A stretch of DNA of 58,666 nucleotides from Bacteroidales bacterium (GCA_003557765.1 PWNO01000079.1:1-58666), one strand, 5' to 3'. Numbered from the stretch's first letter, positions 17,504 to 26,791 are shown. Numbers and translations are program-made. Notes: generated from the sequence alone by a model not told the origin.

Positions 17504-20164
17504 TCAGAACCCCAAATAATAATGATCAAAGAAGATGCGATAATCCTCAACTTCTTTATTCTGGTAAAACATGGGATAGTTATTTACGGATATCACCAAT
17601 GGCTCAAGATATTCCGATCGAACTGTTTTAAATTGTTCGTGTTCCTGCCATTGCATATAGTATTCCATGCCACTTTCCATATTTTCAAAATTGGTGATGG
17701 TTAGCAGCTGTTTCCCTTCTTCAAAATACACATTGTTTACAGATAGATTATCTTCATCAAAATGCTCTTCGTTGAACTTTTTAATGACATTACTTACCCT
17801 TACAGGGTCATGATGTTCGGTTTGGACAAGAACCAAAAAGAAGTGCACTGCATCAGGAGAAAAGTTATAAAGGCTTTCAATGGGATCCCTTTCCGGGCGG
17901 CCAACATTTTCAGGCGCAGCCGCCAGGCGTTCATCCTCTTCCTCATGGAGGGATGCAAGTAAAACAGAAGCTGGCTGGTGTACCGGTGTTCCCTCATAAT
18001 TATCTACCACGTACTGGAGTTCTGTCAAAAACAACTCATGGGCATCATTTTTTCCCAGGGCCATAGCATGGAGGTAGGAAAATTTGGCTTTCAGTTCACG
18101 CTCTACTTCCAGGGTATCCAATGCTGCCCTGTTCTCATTGATAATATCGTACCTGCCGGCAAAAAATGCCTTATAGCTTTGTTCATATAGTTCATTGGCA
18201 AGATTTTGCCTTTGCCTCATGTTTTCTGCATAATCAGGGTCGCCAATGATCATGGCATACTCACTATCCGGGTAATTATCGAGCAGTTTATTTTTAATTT
18301 CTTCAGCGGCTGTATGATTGCCTGTTTCACGATGCATGTGATAAAGATAGTAGTAGGCTTGCATTTCTTTACCCGACCCCTCAAAATTATTGACAAGCTC
18401 AGTAAAGCTTTGGATGGCATTATCCAGGTCATTCAATCTTTCCCTGAAAAGCATGGCTTTGTTAAAATAGGCTTGCACCTGCCTTTCGACGGAGGCTGCC
18501 ATTTGCTCTTCAGTGTTTCGGATGTTTCTGAGATAGGTTTCCGGATCGTACTCATCCAGTTCCAGTGTGTCCTCTTCGGCCGCCAACAAGTCATCAAAGC
18601 TTTCCATATCTTCAAAGCCGCCAAAATCAGCACCGACCATTTGCCTGTTGCTGATTCGCCAAAGGTCCTCAAGAGGTCTTTCGCCAAAGTTGCTGAAGAA
18701 TTCCATCTCGCCGTTAGACATGGCGCTGGTATTATAAAAATACCATCCCCCATCCTGTCTGCTACCCATCATGCCACGCTGCCCTTCTCTTGCCATTCTG
18801 CCCGCTTCCTGCATCTCCCGCTGTCTTTGTCGCTGAGCCTCCTGCCTTTGGCGCTCCTGCTCTTCCAAATCCTTAATAATTTCTGCCACAATGGCTTGCT
18901 GCTCTTCATCAGACAGTGAGGCCAGGTGCTGCATACTATCCTCAACGGCAATTACTTCACTTAGTTGCGCAAGACCTGATAATGTCTGCTGACGGTCCCT
19001 TACCTGGTCAATCTCGTCATAACTTGCGGGTAAAAAAGTGTTTGCACTATCGTAATAAAGATTGGCTTGTTCATAATCCGGATGCTCAAAATATATCTCT
19101 CCAAGACGCAAAAAAGACAATCCTTTTTGCAAATTATTGTCACGGCTGACCTCTGTTGAGATCAGGTAATTTTCTATTGCCCTTTCTTCATCACCCTGGC
19201 GCATATATAGCTGAGCCAATGCATAGTAGATTTGATCCTTAAATTCTATGTATCTGCTTTGATTCAGCATATCCATCAGTTCATCCCTGATAAAATCAAT
19301 GCCACCAACAGCTGGATCATAGGCTTGCGCCATGCCTATGCGTGCCTGAAAACGCATCTCCCTGTTGGCACGCATTTTTAACACCCGTTCATATGTTTCC
19401 TGGGCTCGTGCAAATTGTCCTGAATGCTGATAAAGCTGCGCCTGGATAAAAGTGAGCCTTGCTCTTTCGTGCCGGTCTTTTACATATGGTATTCCGGCCT
19501 CAAGTTGGGCAGCAGCCCGCTCATACATATCCTGCCTGATATAATGATCCGCATAGGCCTTTCGAAAGTTAGCCACAGTCTCATCTTTCAATAACCCATC
19601 CCTGTAGCGCCGTTCCAGTGTCTCTAATAACCTGAGCGCCTGTTCGTACCTTTCTTGCTCATGATATGATTTAGCAATCCAGACTTTGGCATCATGGCTC
19701 CGCCGGGTATCATATTGTCTGATGATGTATTCAAACGTAAGAATGGCTAGTGTGAAATCACGCTTGAAATAGTGTGAGCGACCGATCAGGTAATAAGACT
19801 CATCAATCCACTTGTTGTGCTCTTCACCCCTGATGTCCATAGAGTGTCTCCGGATAACCAGGCTCGCTTTTTCATATATGATATCCATGTTGCTGCTGAT
19901 AGAGGCAGCATCCTGCGCTGTTCCATAACGAAAAACAGAAAGCACATCTTCATAATTATCAGTGTGAGCCTCTGAAAGCCTTTTCAGGCTCTCATTGTAG
20001 ATTTCTTTCGCATTGAAATAGCCATTGTATTTGGCATTAATCTGATGGAAAGCACGATTAACAAAAGAGTCTTTCTGAGTCGAGCAACCCTGGAGCAGGA
20101 ATAAAAAAATGACCGGACCCAGCAATGGCAAGATCCGTATGGAGATTTTCCGGACTTTAAACAT
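17504..20164 (-). CDS. porW: PorW/SprE-type TPR lipoprotein of the type IX secretion system
   Basis: Large lipoprotein (886 residues from the ATG at 20164) of the PorW/SprE family, needed for type IX secretion and gliding in other Bacteroidetes. The signal peptide ends in the lipobox LLQGC (C27). The next region has the family-like pattern of short helices (NAKYNGYFNAKEIYNESLKR and the HSMDIRGEEHNKWIDESY block), then tandem tetratricopeptide repeats to about residue 400. A Gln/Arg-rich charged linker follows (around 440-475), then further TPR-like repeats and a C-terminal domain. Conserved placement between an M23 peptidase and bactofilin supports the call. Several ATGs lie within 12 nt upstream; a longer frame from 20212 would begin upstream of the candidate promoter. 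Confidence 0.85.
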   Translation of the reverse strand: MFKVRKISIRILPLLGPVIFLFLLQGCSTQKDSFVNRAFHQINAKYNGYFNAKEIYNESLKRLSEAHTDNYEDVLSVFRYGTAQDAASISSNMDIIYEKASLVIRRHSMDIRGEEHNKWIDESYYLIGRSHYFKRDFTLAILTFEYIIRQYDTRRSHDAKVWIAKSYHEQERYEQALRLLETLERRYRDGLLKDETVANFRKAYADHYIRQDMYERAAAQLEAGIPYVKDRHERARLTFIQAQLYQHSGQFARAQETYERVLKMRANREMRFQARIGMAQAYDPAVGGIDFIRDELMDMLNQSRYIEFKDQIYYALAQLYMRQGDEERAIENYLISTEVSRDNNLQKGLSFLRLGEIYFEHPDYEQANLYYDSANTFLPASYDEIDQVRDRQQTLSGLAQLSEVIAVEDSMQHLASLSDEEQQAIVAEIIKDLEEQERQRQEAQRQRQREMQEAGRMAREGQRGMMGSRQDGGWYFYNTSAMSNGEMEFFSNFGERPLEDLWRISNRQMVGADFGGFEDMESFDDLLAAEEDTLELDEYDPETYLRNIRNTEEQMAASVERQVQAYFNKAMLFRERLNDLDNAIQSFTELVNNFEGSGKEMQAYYYLYHMHRETGNHTAAEEIKNKLLDNYPDSEYAMIIGDPDYAENMRQRQNLANELYEQSYKAFFAGRYDIINENRAALDTLEVERELKAKFSYLHAMALGKNDAHELFLTELQYVVDNYEGTPVHQPASVLLASLHEEEDERLAAAPENVGRPERDPIESLYNFSPDAVHFFLVLVQTEHHDPVRVSNVIKKFNEEHFDEDNLSVNNVYFEEGKQLLTITNFENMESGMEYYMQWQEHEQFKTVRSEYLEPLVISVNNYPMFYQNKEVEDYRIFFDHYYLGF

Positions 20165-20183
20165 GTACATCATCATTAAACCA

Positions 20184-20191
20184 CAAAGATA
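20184..20191 (-). promoter_or_regulatory. Candidate -7 element for porW (TATCTTTG)
   Basis: TATCTTTG on the minus strand is a perfect TAnnTTTG match 19 nt upstream of the chosen porW ATG. It also argues against the longer reading frame that would begin at 20212. No clear -33 TTG is visible. Confidence 0.5.
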
Positions 20192-20262
20192 ACGTTCATT
20201 TTTAAAAAACATTATGCGGCATATGAAGCCTTTTAAAAATCGTTAGTGCGGCCAGAAATGAT

Positions 20263-20270
20263 TACTTTTG
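20263..20270 (+). promoter_or_regulatory. Candidate -7 element for the M23-dxr-rseP-rnz unit (TACTTTTG)
   Basis: TACTTTTG followed by C matches TAnnTTTG and lies 27 nt before the ATG of the M23 peptidase gene. Only a GTTA-type sequence is found about 17 nt further upstream, so the -33 part is weak. The opposite strand carries the porW -7 element 72 nt away. Confidence 0.5.
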
Positions 20271-20297
20271 CATATATTATTCAGCCACTCATTGGAT

Positions 20298-21176
20298 ATG
20301 GGAGAAAAAGAAACAGAAAAAGGCTTTTTAAAAAAGCTGCATAACAAGTATCGTATTGTGATCCTCAATGATGATAGCATGGAGGAGCGATTAAATATCC
20401 GGCTTTCGCGGTTCAGGGTATTTGTATTGTCAGGCACTGTTGTCATCTTGTTAGTGGTAGCCACAATATACTTGATAGCCTTTACACCACTGAAAGAATA
20501 CATTCCGGGTTACGCAGATTTTAATACACGAATGGTTTTACGGGAGCTTTCATTAAGGGCGGATACTTTAGAGAAACAACTCCGGCAAAAAGACCTTTAC
20601 ATCATGAACATCCGCAATATCGCAGAAGGGCGTGATCTTATTGAGGAAATTCCGGAAACCATAGCCGACCCCGACGTGATTGGCATTGATGAAATACCCC
20701 GATCACGTGAAGATTCTTTGCTCCGAGCAGAAATGGAACTCACAGAACAGTTTAGCAACAGGTACTGGAATAACACCGAAATGCAAGCTGTTGCTGATGT
20801 GGGATATTTTACATTTTTTCCGCCGGCCATTGGCATGATCAGCAGTCATTTTGACCCGGCAGAGGGGCATTACGGAGTGGATATCGTTTCTGACCAGGAT
20901 GAAATCATTAAATCAACACTTTCCGGAACAGTGATTTTCTCCGGATGGACCATTGAAACAGGTTACACCATTGGAATTCAGCATGAAAACAATATCGTTT
21001 CCATCTATAAGCACAACAGCAAACTGCTTAAAGAAGAAGGAAGCATGGTTGAAGCAGGTGATCCAATCGCTATCATTGGTGATACCGGGCTCTATTCCAC
21101 AGGGACCCACCTGCACTTTGAGTTATGGTTCAATGGGGTCCCGGTAAATCCTGCAGACTATATTTCCTTTCAATGA
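20298..21176 (+). CDS. M23 family metallopeptidase (LytM-type), membrane anchored
   Basis: A 292-residue zinc peptidase that likely cleaves peptidoglycan peptides in the periplasm. One transmembrane helix spans residues 42-62, followed by a short coiled coil (about 76-110) and the LytM domain from about 168. Zinc ligands are visible: H191 and D195 in GHYGVDIV, and H273 with the catalytic H271 in THLHFELW. The motif set is complete, so the enzyme is probably active. I chose the ATG at 20298 over a start ten codons earlier because of the -7 element position. Its stop overlaps the dxr start as ATGA, suggesting translational coupling. Confidence 0.9.
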   Translation: MGEKETEKGFLKKLHNKYRIVILNDDSMEERLNIRLSRFRVFVLSGTVVILLVVATIYLIAFTPLKEYIPGYADFNTRMVLRELSLRADTLEKQLRQKDLYIMNIRNIAEGRDLIEEIPETIADPDVIGIDEIPRSREDSLLRAEMELTEQFSNRYWNNTEMQAVADVGYFTFFPPAIGMISSHFDPAEGHYGVDIVSDQDEIIKSTLSGTVIFSGWTIETGYTIGIQHENNIVSIYKHNSKLLKEEGSMVEAGDPIAIIGDTGLYSTGTHLHFELWFNGVPVNPADYISFQ

Positions 21177-22342
21177 CAATTGCACAAACCCGAAATATTG
21201 CAATACTTGGATCTACGGGTTCAGTTGGTCAACAGGCACTTGAGGTTATTGAAAAACACAAGGACCGTTATCGCATTGTGACCCTGACAGCCATGAACAA
21301 TGCGCAACTCCTTGTAAAGCAGGCGATAAGGCATAACCCGAAATCTGTGGTCATTGGCAATGAAGCACATTATGCTTTTGTGAAAGATGCATTGAAGGAT
21401 CTTCCTGTAAAAGTACATGGAGGTAACCAGGCCGTAAACGATGCCTGCTCCCTTGAGCCCGTTGACACAGTAATCACTGCGCTGGTAGGCATCTCAGGGC
21501 TTAAACCCACACTCAACGCAATCAGCCAGGGCAGGAAAATCCTGCTCGCCAACAAAGAAAGCCTCGTGGTGGCAGGCAATATTATCTCCAGGCTGACCAA
21601 AGAACACCGTGCTACAGTGCTTCCATTAGACTCGGAACATTCAGCGGTTTTTCAATGTCTGATAGGAGAACACACCGAACACGTGGAAAAAATATTCCTC
21701 ACAGCCAGTGGCGGACCTTTCAGAGGCATGCAACACAACGAGCTTTCCAATGTAACCAGGGAGCAAGCCCTGCAACACCCCAACTGGGATATGGGTGATA
21801 AAATCAGCATCGATTCGGCTACCATGATGAACAAAGGCTTGGAGATGATTGAAGCCAAATGGTTGTTTTCGCTCAGACCTGAGCAAATTGATGTCATCAT
21901 CCACCCGCAATCCATTGTGCATGCCATCGTCCAATTTTATGATGGCTCAATGAAAGCACATCTTGGTGTTCCCGACATGAGGCACCCCATTGCATTCGCG
22001 CTGGATTATCCATCCCGGATATATTCAGACCTTCCACGCCTGCAGGTCGAACAAATGCATCAGATGGTTTTTGAGTCGGTAAATAAAATGGATTATCCTT
22101 GTCTGGATCTTGCTGTGGAGGCTATGCACAAGAGTGGGCTGATGCCATGTGTGCTCAATGCATCAAATGAGGTTGCCGTAGCAGCTTTTCTGCAACACAA
22201 GATCAGATTTAACGATATCCCTGCTGTGATTGGCAAATGCATGCAAGAAGCCCCGGGCGGCAACACTGATGACCCTGATCACTTGCTCGAAATTGACAAG
22301 GAAATCCGGGAGAAAGCAAAAGCACTAATCAAAACATTTTAA
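21173..22342 (+). CDS. dxr: 1-deoxy-D-xylulose 5-phosphate reductoisomerase
   Basis: Second enzyme of the non-mevalonate isoprenoid pathway, converting DXP to MEP with NADPH. The NADPH-binding motif GSTGSVGQ is at residues 13-20. Metal and substrate-site segments LPLDSEHSAVFQCL, ASGGPFRG, SATMMNKGLEMIEA and HPQSIVHAIVQF are present. At 389 residues the protein is full length. The ATG at 21173 overlaps the M23 stop by the ATGA pattern. rseP follows after 91 nt, a common neighbour of dxr in bacteria. Confidence 0.97.
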   Translation: MTIAQTRNIAILGSTGSVGQQALEVIEKHKDRYRIVTLTAMNNAQLLVKQAIRHNPKSVVIGNEAHYAFVKDALKDLPVKVHGGNQAVNDACSLEPVDTVITALVGISGLKPTLNAISQGRKILLANKESLVVAGNIISRLTKEHRATVLPLDSEHSAVFQCLIGEHTEHVEKIFLTASGGPFRGMQHNELSNVTREQALQHPNWDMGDKISIDSATMMNKGLEMIEAKWLFSLRPEQIDVIIHPQSIVHAIVQFYDGSMKAHLGVPDMRHPIAFALDYPSRIYSDLPRLQVEQMHQMVFESVNKMDYPCLDLAVEAMHKSGLMPCVLNASNEVAVAAFLQHKIRFNDIPAVIGKCMQEAPGGNTDDPDHLLEIDKEIREKAKALIKTF

Positions 22343-22433
22343 TTAGAATACCGTTTACCATCATGAAATCCTGAAAGCGACAAAATACCTTACAAGGATA
22401 TTTTTTGAAACAAGAAATAAAACAAGTCATCAT

Positions 22434-23756
22434 ATGCAGATTGTTATTCAGGCAGTACAGTTTTTTTTGGCTTTAAGCATTTTGGTCATCGTCCATGAGT
22501 TTGGCCACTATTTGTTTGCCAGGCTATTTAAGATCAGGGTAGAGAAGTTTTACCTGTTTTTTAATCCGTGGTTTTCTCTGTTTAAAATAAAACGAGGGGA
22601 AACGGAATACGGGATGGGATGGCTCCCCTTGGGTGGCTACGTGAAAATATCCGGGATGATCGATGAGTCGATGGATAAAGACCAGATGAAACAACCACCC
22701 AAGCCCCACGAGTTTCGCTCCAGGCCTTCATGGCAAAGATTATTGGTAATGGTAGGCGGGGTACTTTTCAATATTATCCTGGCAGCCCTCATTTATGTGA
22801 TGATGCTACTTACCATTGGGGACGAACATCTTCCGGTCAGAAACTTGAAATATGGCATAGAGGTAGGAGAGCTGGGAGAAGAACTTGGTCTGCAAACGGG
22901 TGATCATATTGTAGCTATTAACGGCGAAGACCCGGGATATTGGAGAAACATGTTACAAAATTTCGCCCGGGGCCACGTGGAAGAGGTAAAAGTGAAAAGA
23001 AATGACAGCCTGATCAACATAAATGTGCCTGAAGACTTTTTTGGAAAAATCATATCTGCACGGGGACAGCACTTTATATATGCCCGATTCCCTTTTATTG
23101 TCAGTGAATTGGCCGATGGTGCGCCAGCCAAAAATGCAGGAGTGCAGCCAGGAGATCACATCAAAGGCATTGATGGACATGAAACCTGGGGTGTAGCGGA
23201 TTTCATCAGGACAATTGATACCATTCCCGGGAAAAATACCACAATTACTATTGGTCGTAACGGCGAAACTCTTCAACTGGACATCAGTATCAGCGAAGAA
23301 GGGCGAATAGGTGCTGCCTGGAAACAACCCATGGAATTGTTTGCGACCGAAACCAGGGAATATTCCTTATTGGCATCCATACCTGCTGGTATCTCAAGAG
23401 CTTATACCACGACAACCAGCTATTTCCGCGACCTGGGAATGCTTTTCAGTCCTGAAGTAAGTGCACGCGACAGCCTCGGCGGATTTATTACCATCGGAGG
23501 TATCTTCTCGCCTACATGGGACTGGGTGCATTTCTGGACCATGACGGCCTTCCTGTCCATCATCCTCGCTGTGATGAATATCCTTCCGATTCCGGCCCTG
23601 GACGGAGGACACGTAATGTTTCTGCTTTATGAGATCCTTGCAGGCCGAAAACCACCGGAAAAGTTCATGGAATATGCACAAATGGTGGGCATGTTGCTGC
23701 TCCTTTCTCTGATCTTGCTGGTAAACCTCAATGATGTCCTTCGTCTTTTCCAATAA
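22434..23756 (+). CDS. rseP: RIP metalloprotease RseP (site-2 protease)
   Basis: Inner-membrane M50 zinc protease that cleaves transmembrane segments of anti-sigma factors and signal peptide remnants. The HEFGH zinc motif is at residues 21-25 in the first helix. The second metal motif, NILPIPALDGGH, lies in the C-terminal helix pair. Two PDZ-like domains can be recognised (around residues 140-200 with LGLQTGDHIVAING, and 215-290 with AGVQPGDHIKGIDG). The 440-residue length is normal. It sits 2 nt upstream of rnz and downstream of dxr, and is likely cotranscribed with both. Confidence 0.95.
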   Translation: MQIVIQAVQFFLALSILVIVHEFGHYLFARLFKIRVEKFYLFFNPWFSLFKIKRGETEYGMGWLPLGGYVKISGMIDESMDKDQMKQPPKPHEFRSRPSWQRLLVMVGGVLFNIILAALIYVMMLLTIGDEHLPVRNLKYGIEVGELGEELGLQTGDHIVAINGEDPGYWRNMLQNFARGHVEEVKVKRNDSLININVPEDFFGKIISARGQHFIYARFPFIVSELADGAPAKNAGVQPGDHIKGIDGHETWGVADFIRTIDTIPGKNTTITIGRNGETLQLDISISEEGRIGAAWKQPMELFATETREYSLLASIPAGISRAYTTTTSYFRDLGMLFSPEVSARDSLGGFITIGGIFSPTWDWVHFWTMTAFLSIILAVMNILPIPALDGGHVMFLLYEILAGRKPPEKFMEYAQMVGMLLLLSLILLVNLNDVLRLFQ

Positions 23757-23758
23757 TC

Positions 23759-24676
23759 ATGGCTGAACCATTTCAAACCACCATCCTGGGATCAAGCGCC
23801 GCCATCCCCACCTCATTGCGCCATACCAGTGCACAGGTGGTACAATATCATAATAAACGCTTCCTTCTGGATTGTGCTGAAGGGACACAAATGCAATTAA
23901 GGCGGTTTAAGATACCGCTAATGAAAATAGCACACATTTTCATCAGCCACCTGCATGGCGATCACTACCTGGGCCTTCCCGGCCTTCTGTTTACTTATCA
24001 TTTGCTGGGGCGTGAAGACACGCTGCATATATATGCTCCACCGGGTATGCAAAAGATCATCGACTTGCAATATGAATTGTCACAACTTAAACCGTCATTT
24101 GATATCCATTACCATGACCTCACCAAAGGGAAAGAACTGCTCTATGAAGACGACAGGCTAACCATCGAAAGTATTGAGATGGTGCACCGCATTCCCACTT
24201 TTGGTTTTTTGATCAGGGAAAAAGTACGGCCGAGGAATATCCGGAAAAGGGCTATACAGAAGTTCAATATTCCCCAGGAGTGCATGCAGGCCATAAAAGC
24301 CGGTGAAGACTTCATTACCCCTACAGGGCAGAGGATCCTCAACAAAGAGATCACCCTTGATCCACCCGAGCCAAGAGCATATGCCTTCTGCTCGGACACC
24401 TTGTATGCTGAATCTTTTCTCAAACAAATCGAGGGCGTTGACCTGCTCTACCATGAAGCCACATTCATGCATGACAAGGCTGCTATTGCATGGGAGAAGA
24501 CCCATACTACAACCATAGAAGCCGCTACGCTCGCGAAAAAGGCCGGTGCCAAAAAACTGCTTCTTGGCCATTATAGCGCCAGGTACAAAGAACTGGAAGA
24601 CTTCAAAAAAGAATCAGCAACGGTATTCCCGAACACCCTGCTGGCTGAAGAAGGTGATGTGATTCCCATTCGTTGA
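23759..24676 (+). CDS. rnz: Ribonuclease Z
   Basis: Endonuclease that trims the 3' end of tRNA precursors. Metallo-beta-lactamase motif HLHGDH is at residues 64-69. The N-terminal LGSSAAIPTSLRHTSAQ segment and the C-terminal LLGHYSARYKE motif (RNase Z/ElaC signature) are present, as is the catalytic aspartate in AFCSDTLY. The protein has 305 residues, the short-form length. It begins 2 nt after rseP. Its stop codon forms the left edge of a tandem hairpin repeat that separates it from lplA. Confidence 0.95.
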   Translation: MAEPFQTTILGSSAAIPTSLRHTSAQVVQYHNKRFLLDCAEGTQMQLRRFKIPLMKIAHIFISHLHGDHYLGLPGLLFTYHLLGREDTLHIYAPPGMQKIIDLQYELSQLKPSFDIHYHDLTKGKELLYEDDRLTIESIEMVHRIPTFGFLIREKVRPRNIRKRAIQKFNIPQECMQAIKAGEDFITPTGQRILNKEITLDPPEPRAYAFCSDTLYAESFLKQIEGVDLLYHEATFMHDKAAIAWEKTHTTTIEAATLAKKAGAKKLLLGHYSARYKELEDFKKESATVFPNTLLAEEGDVIPIR

Positions 24677-24764
24677 TTCGTGTTGAACCCCTTGGCGGGG
24701 TTCTATTCGTGTTGAACCCCTTGGCGGGGTTCTCTATTCGTGTTGAACCCTTGGTGGGGGTGCT
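24676..24764. repeat. Three tandem copies of a 29-nt hairpin-forming repeat
   Basis: Copies at 24676-24704, 24705-24733 and 24736-24764. The first two are identical. The third is separated by CT and carries several changes. Each begins ATTCGTGTTG and contains the inverted repeat AACCCC-TTGGC-GGGGTT, which is imperfect in copy 3. The array fills the entire space between the convergent genes rnz and lplA and touches both stop codons. A bidirectional terminator is plausible, but no T-run follows directly; a dispersed repeat is the alternative. Confidence 0.75.
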
Positions 24765-25743
24765 AAAAAAACAGGGGAAGCAGCTCATCAGGTATTTCTT
24801 CACCGGGGCCGGGTAAGAGACCTTGTTGATGCAGCAAACGTGAAACATCTTCGGGCAGGTGCTTTGTGCCGGGCAAAATCTGCTCCAGTCTGCGCCAGGC
24901 AGGGTCAACCACTTTGCCAGTGAACCTTGCAGACTCAATTGCACCGTTTTTTACATCAAGTTCAAGCTTTCTTGGATGCCCGCTTAAGCTAACTTGTCCG
25001 GTAAAGCGGTATTTGGTCGGCGCCCAGGCGTAATTCCATTCCTGTTGTTCATATTTATCGCTGACCAGTTGCTTTACCGCATCCACATCCTTTCCGGTCA
25101 ATGTATATGGTGTCACCGGATCAAAATGGGACATGAGATGTTCGGCAAGCATCTCCCTGAACTTATCAAAAGAAGGAGGTGTATCAAGCAGGTCAACAAT
25201 GTTTGCTACCTCGCTGCGCACGGATTGCACGCTCCTGTCCAGGTATCTCCCAGTATCCACCCTGATCGCTTCGCGCAGGGTTTCCAGGTCAGCATTATAT
25301 AAAAGGGTACCGTGATGAAGGACCCTTTTTTTGTACACATGTTCAGCATTTCCGGAGATCTTGCGCTCACCTGCACGGATGTCATTCTTTTCTGCAAAGC
25401 GGGCCGGAATGCCGATTTCATTTAGAAAGTCAATCACGGGTGCAGTATATTTACGGAAGTTGACCATGTTACCTGACTCTCCTTCAAGGATGAAGGTAAA
25501 GTTGAGGTTTCCAGGTGCATGAAATACCGTTCCGCCGCCAGATAAACGCCTGATAACCGGAATTTGGTTTCGCCTGCAAAAAGGCAAATTAACCTCGGCA
25601 AATGCATTCTGATGCTTACCGATGATCACGGAAGGTGATGACCACCATAACATGACCACTTCATCTGATTGGTGATGCAGCAGATATTCCTCGAGGGCAA
25701 TGTTAAAATGGGGATCGTGAGAATGGTGTAAGATGAAATGCAT
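24763..25743 (-). CDS. lplA: Lipoate-protein ligase
   Basis: Attaches lipoate (or octanoate) to lysines of 2-oxoacid dehydrogenase E2 subunits and GcvH via lipoyl-AMP. The RRLSGGGTVFHAPGNLN block is the RRxxGGGxVF signature. The adenylate-forming lysine is in the segment KISGNAEHVYKKR, followed by HHGTLLYN. A C-terminal accessory domain is present (about residues 230-326), as in full-length LplA. It starts 3 nt after the stop of the helical-repeat gene, so the two are probably cotranscribed. Its stop codon lies inside the last copy of the tandem repeat. Confidence 0.92.
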   Translation of the reverse strand: MHFILHHSHDPHFNIALEEYLLHHQSDEVVMLWWSSPSVIIGKHQNAFAEVNLPFCRRNQIPVIRRLSGGGTVFHAPGNLNFTFILEGESGNMVNFRKYTAPVIDFLNEIGIPARFAEKNDIRAGERKISGNAEHVYKKRVLHHGTLLYNADLETLREAIRVDTGRYLDRSVQSVRSEVANIVDLLDTPPSFDKFREMLAEHLMSHFDPVTPYTLTGKDVDAVKQLVSDKYEQQEWNYAWAPTKYRFTGQVSLSGHPRKLELDVKNGAIESARFTGKVVDPAWRRLEQILPGTKHLPEDVSRLLHQQGLLPGPGEEIPDELLPLFF

Positions 25744-25746
25744 AGC

Positions 25747-26589
25747 TTATTCCAGATTGGCCAGGCTCGCTCGTATCTTTCTCAGGATATATGCGTCTGT
25801 AAGCTCTTTTTCGAGACCGCGCAGCAGGTTGGCGTCTTTGATATTGGCTAGCGCTCTTTTTCTGACGTCAAAATCCTGATCCTTACGCATAATGAATTTA
25901 AGAATGGAGGTATCAAAAATGCGTGATACCGCCTGTGCCCGCACATAATAGTCCGCATCACGCAGGGCAATGTCCCTGATGACATCCTGGTCATGAATAT
26001 GCTTAACAGCCGTTGCCCGCACATAATAATCACTGTCGTTACGGGCAATATGGATCAGGATCTGCTCATCGGTGATCTTTTTCAATGCATTGCAGCGTAC
26101 GTAAAAATCGCTGTTACAGCAAGCGATATCAGCCAGCATATCCTGATCATTTATCTGCCGGACTACCGCCGACTTCATGTCCCTGTCTGTCAATCTTTCC
26201 AGCAAGCTGGCCAGCACATTCTGATCTCTGATGTTGTTGATAGCGTCCTTGCAGAGACAATAATCATGCTGGTTGCTAAACACAATATTTGCAAGCGCAT
26301 GCGGATCCCGGATTTTTCTTACAGCAGCCAACTTTACATGATAAAAAGCGTCACTTGCAGCAATTTCAATTAGCAGCTGGGTATCTGTGATCTTCTCCGC
26401 CGCCGCCAACCGGACGATCTGTTCATGATCTTTGCGAACAATTTCCGCCAGCAGTTTTTGATCTGTGAAATTCCTGGCTAGTTCCATTCTTTTTTGGATG
26501 CCAAGGCGGCAAAAAGCCTTATAGGAAGAAACCACATCATGCTGATTTTCCCTGTCTGATATATTTTTATGCTTACCCGTGTCTGCCAT
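25747..26589 (-). CDS. HEAT/LRV-like protein with nine 26-residue helical repeats
   Basis: A 280-residue cytosolic protein (no signal peptide) made almost entirely of a 26-residue repeat. The pattern is I-x-D-x-x-x-L-x-x-I-A-x-x-D-x-x-Y-x-V-R-x-x-A-V-x-x, seen nine times from about residue 40 to the C-terminus. Examples are ITDEQILIHIARNDSDYYVR and IHDQDVIRDIALRDADYYVR. Such two-helix repeats occur in HEAT, PBS-lyase and LRV proteins and usually form solenoids that bind other proteins. I cannot name a partner. I prefer the ATG at 26589 because an upstream in-frame TTG (26628) lies inside the candidate promoter. It is cotranscribed with lplA. Confidence 0.8.
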   Translation of the reverse strand: MADTGKHKNISDRENQHDVVSSYKAFCRLGIQKRMELARNFTDQKLLAEIVRKDHEQIVRLAAAEKITDTQLLIEIAASDAFYHVKLAAVRKIRDPHALANIVFSNQHDYCLCKDAINNIRDQNVLASLLERLTDRDMKSAVVRQINDQDMLADIACCNSDFYVRCNALKKITDEQILIHIARNDSDYYVRATAVKHIHDQDVIRDIALRDADYYVRAQAVSRIFDTSILKFIMRKDQDFDVRKRALANIKDANLLRGLEKELTDAYILRKIRASLANLE

Positions 26590-26625
26590 GAGCTCGAGGT
26601 GCTTATCCTGACAACCTGACCTTAA

Positions 26626-26633
26626 CAAATTTA
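26626..26633 (-). promoter_or_regulatory. Candidate -7 element for the repeat protein-lplA unit (TAAATTTG)
   Basis: TAAATTTG on the minus strand fits TAnnTTTG, with a TTG 24 nt further upstream (26658-26660). It lies 36 nt upstream of the ATG at 26589 and therefore helps decide that start. Confidence 0.5.
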
Positions 26634-26791
26634 CAAAAATCTATTAATTTGTATGGGCAACACAGGAAATCAGCTACCATTAGGAGCTAAGCATTCTTGC
26701 AGCTGGGAACAGATATCAGACTGTATTTGCATCAATGGAAGGATCAGCAGATGATGCATTAGGCAGGGTTTTGTCAACAAAATATGCAAGT

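Noticed and set aside
18206..18919. 237-codon plus-strand frame
   Set aside because: It lies wholly antisense to porW, which has clear domain structure; no family resemblance in the antisense frame.
24603..24944. 113-codon minus-strand frame with repeated TR-I/N-P-x-x-G motifs
   Set aside because: The apparent protein repeat is just the translation of the 29-nt DNA repeat, and the frame runs through rnz and lplA.
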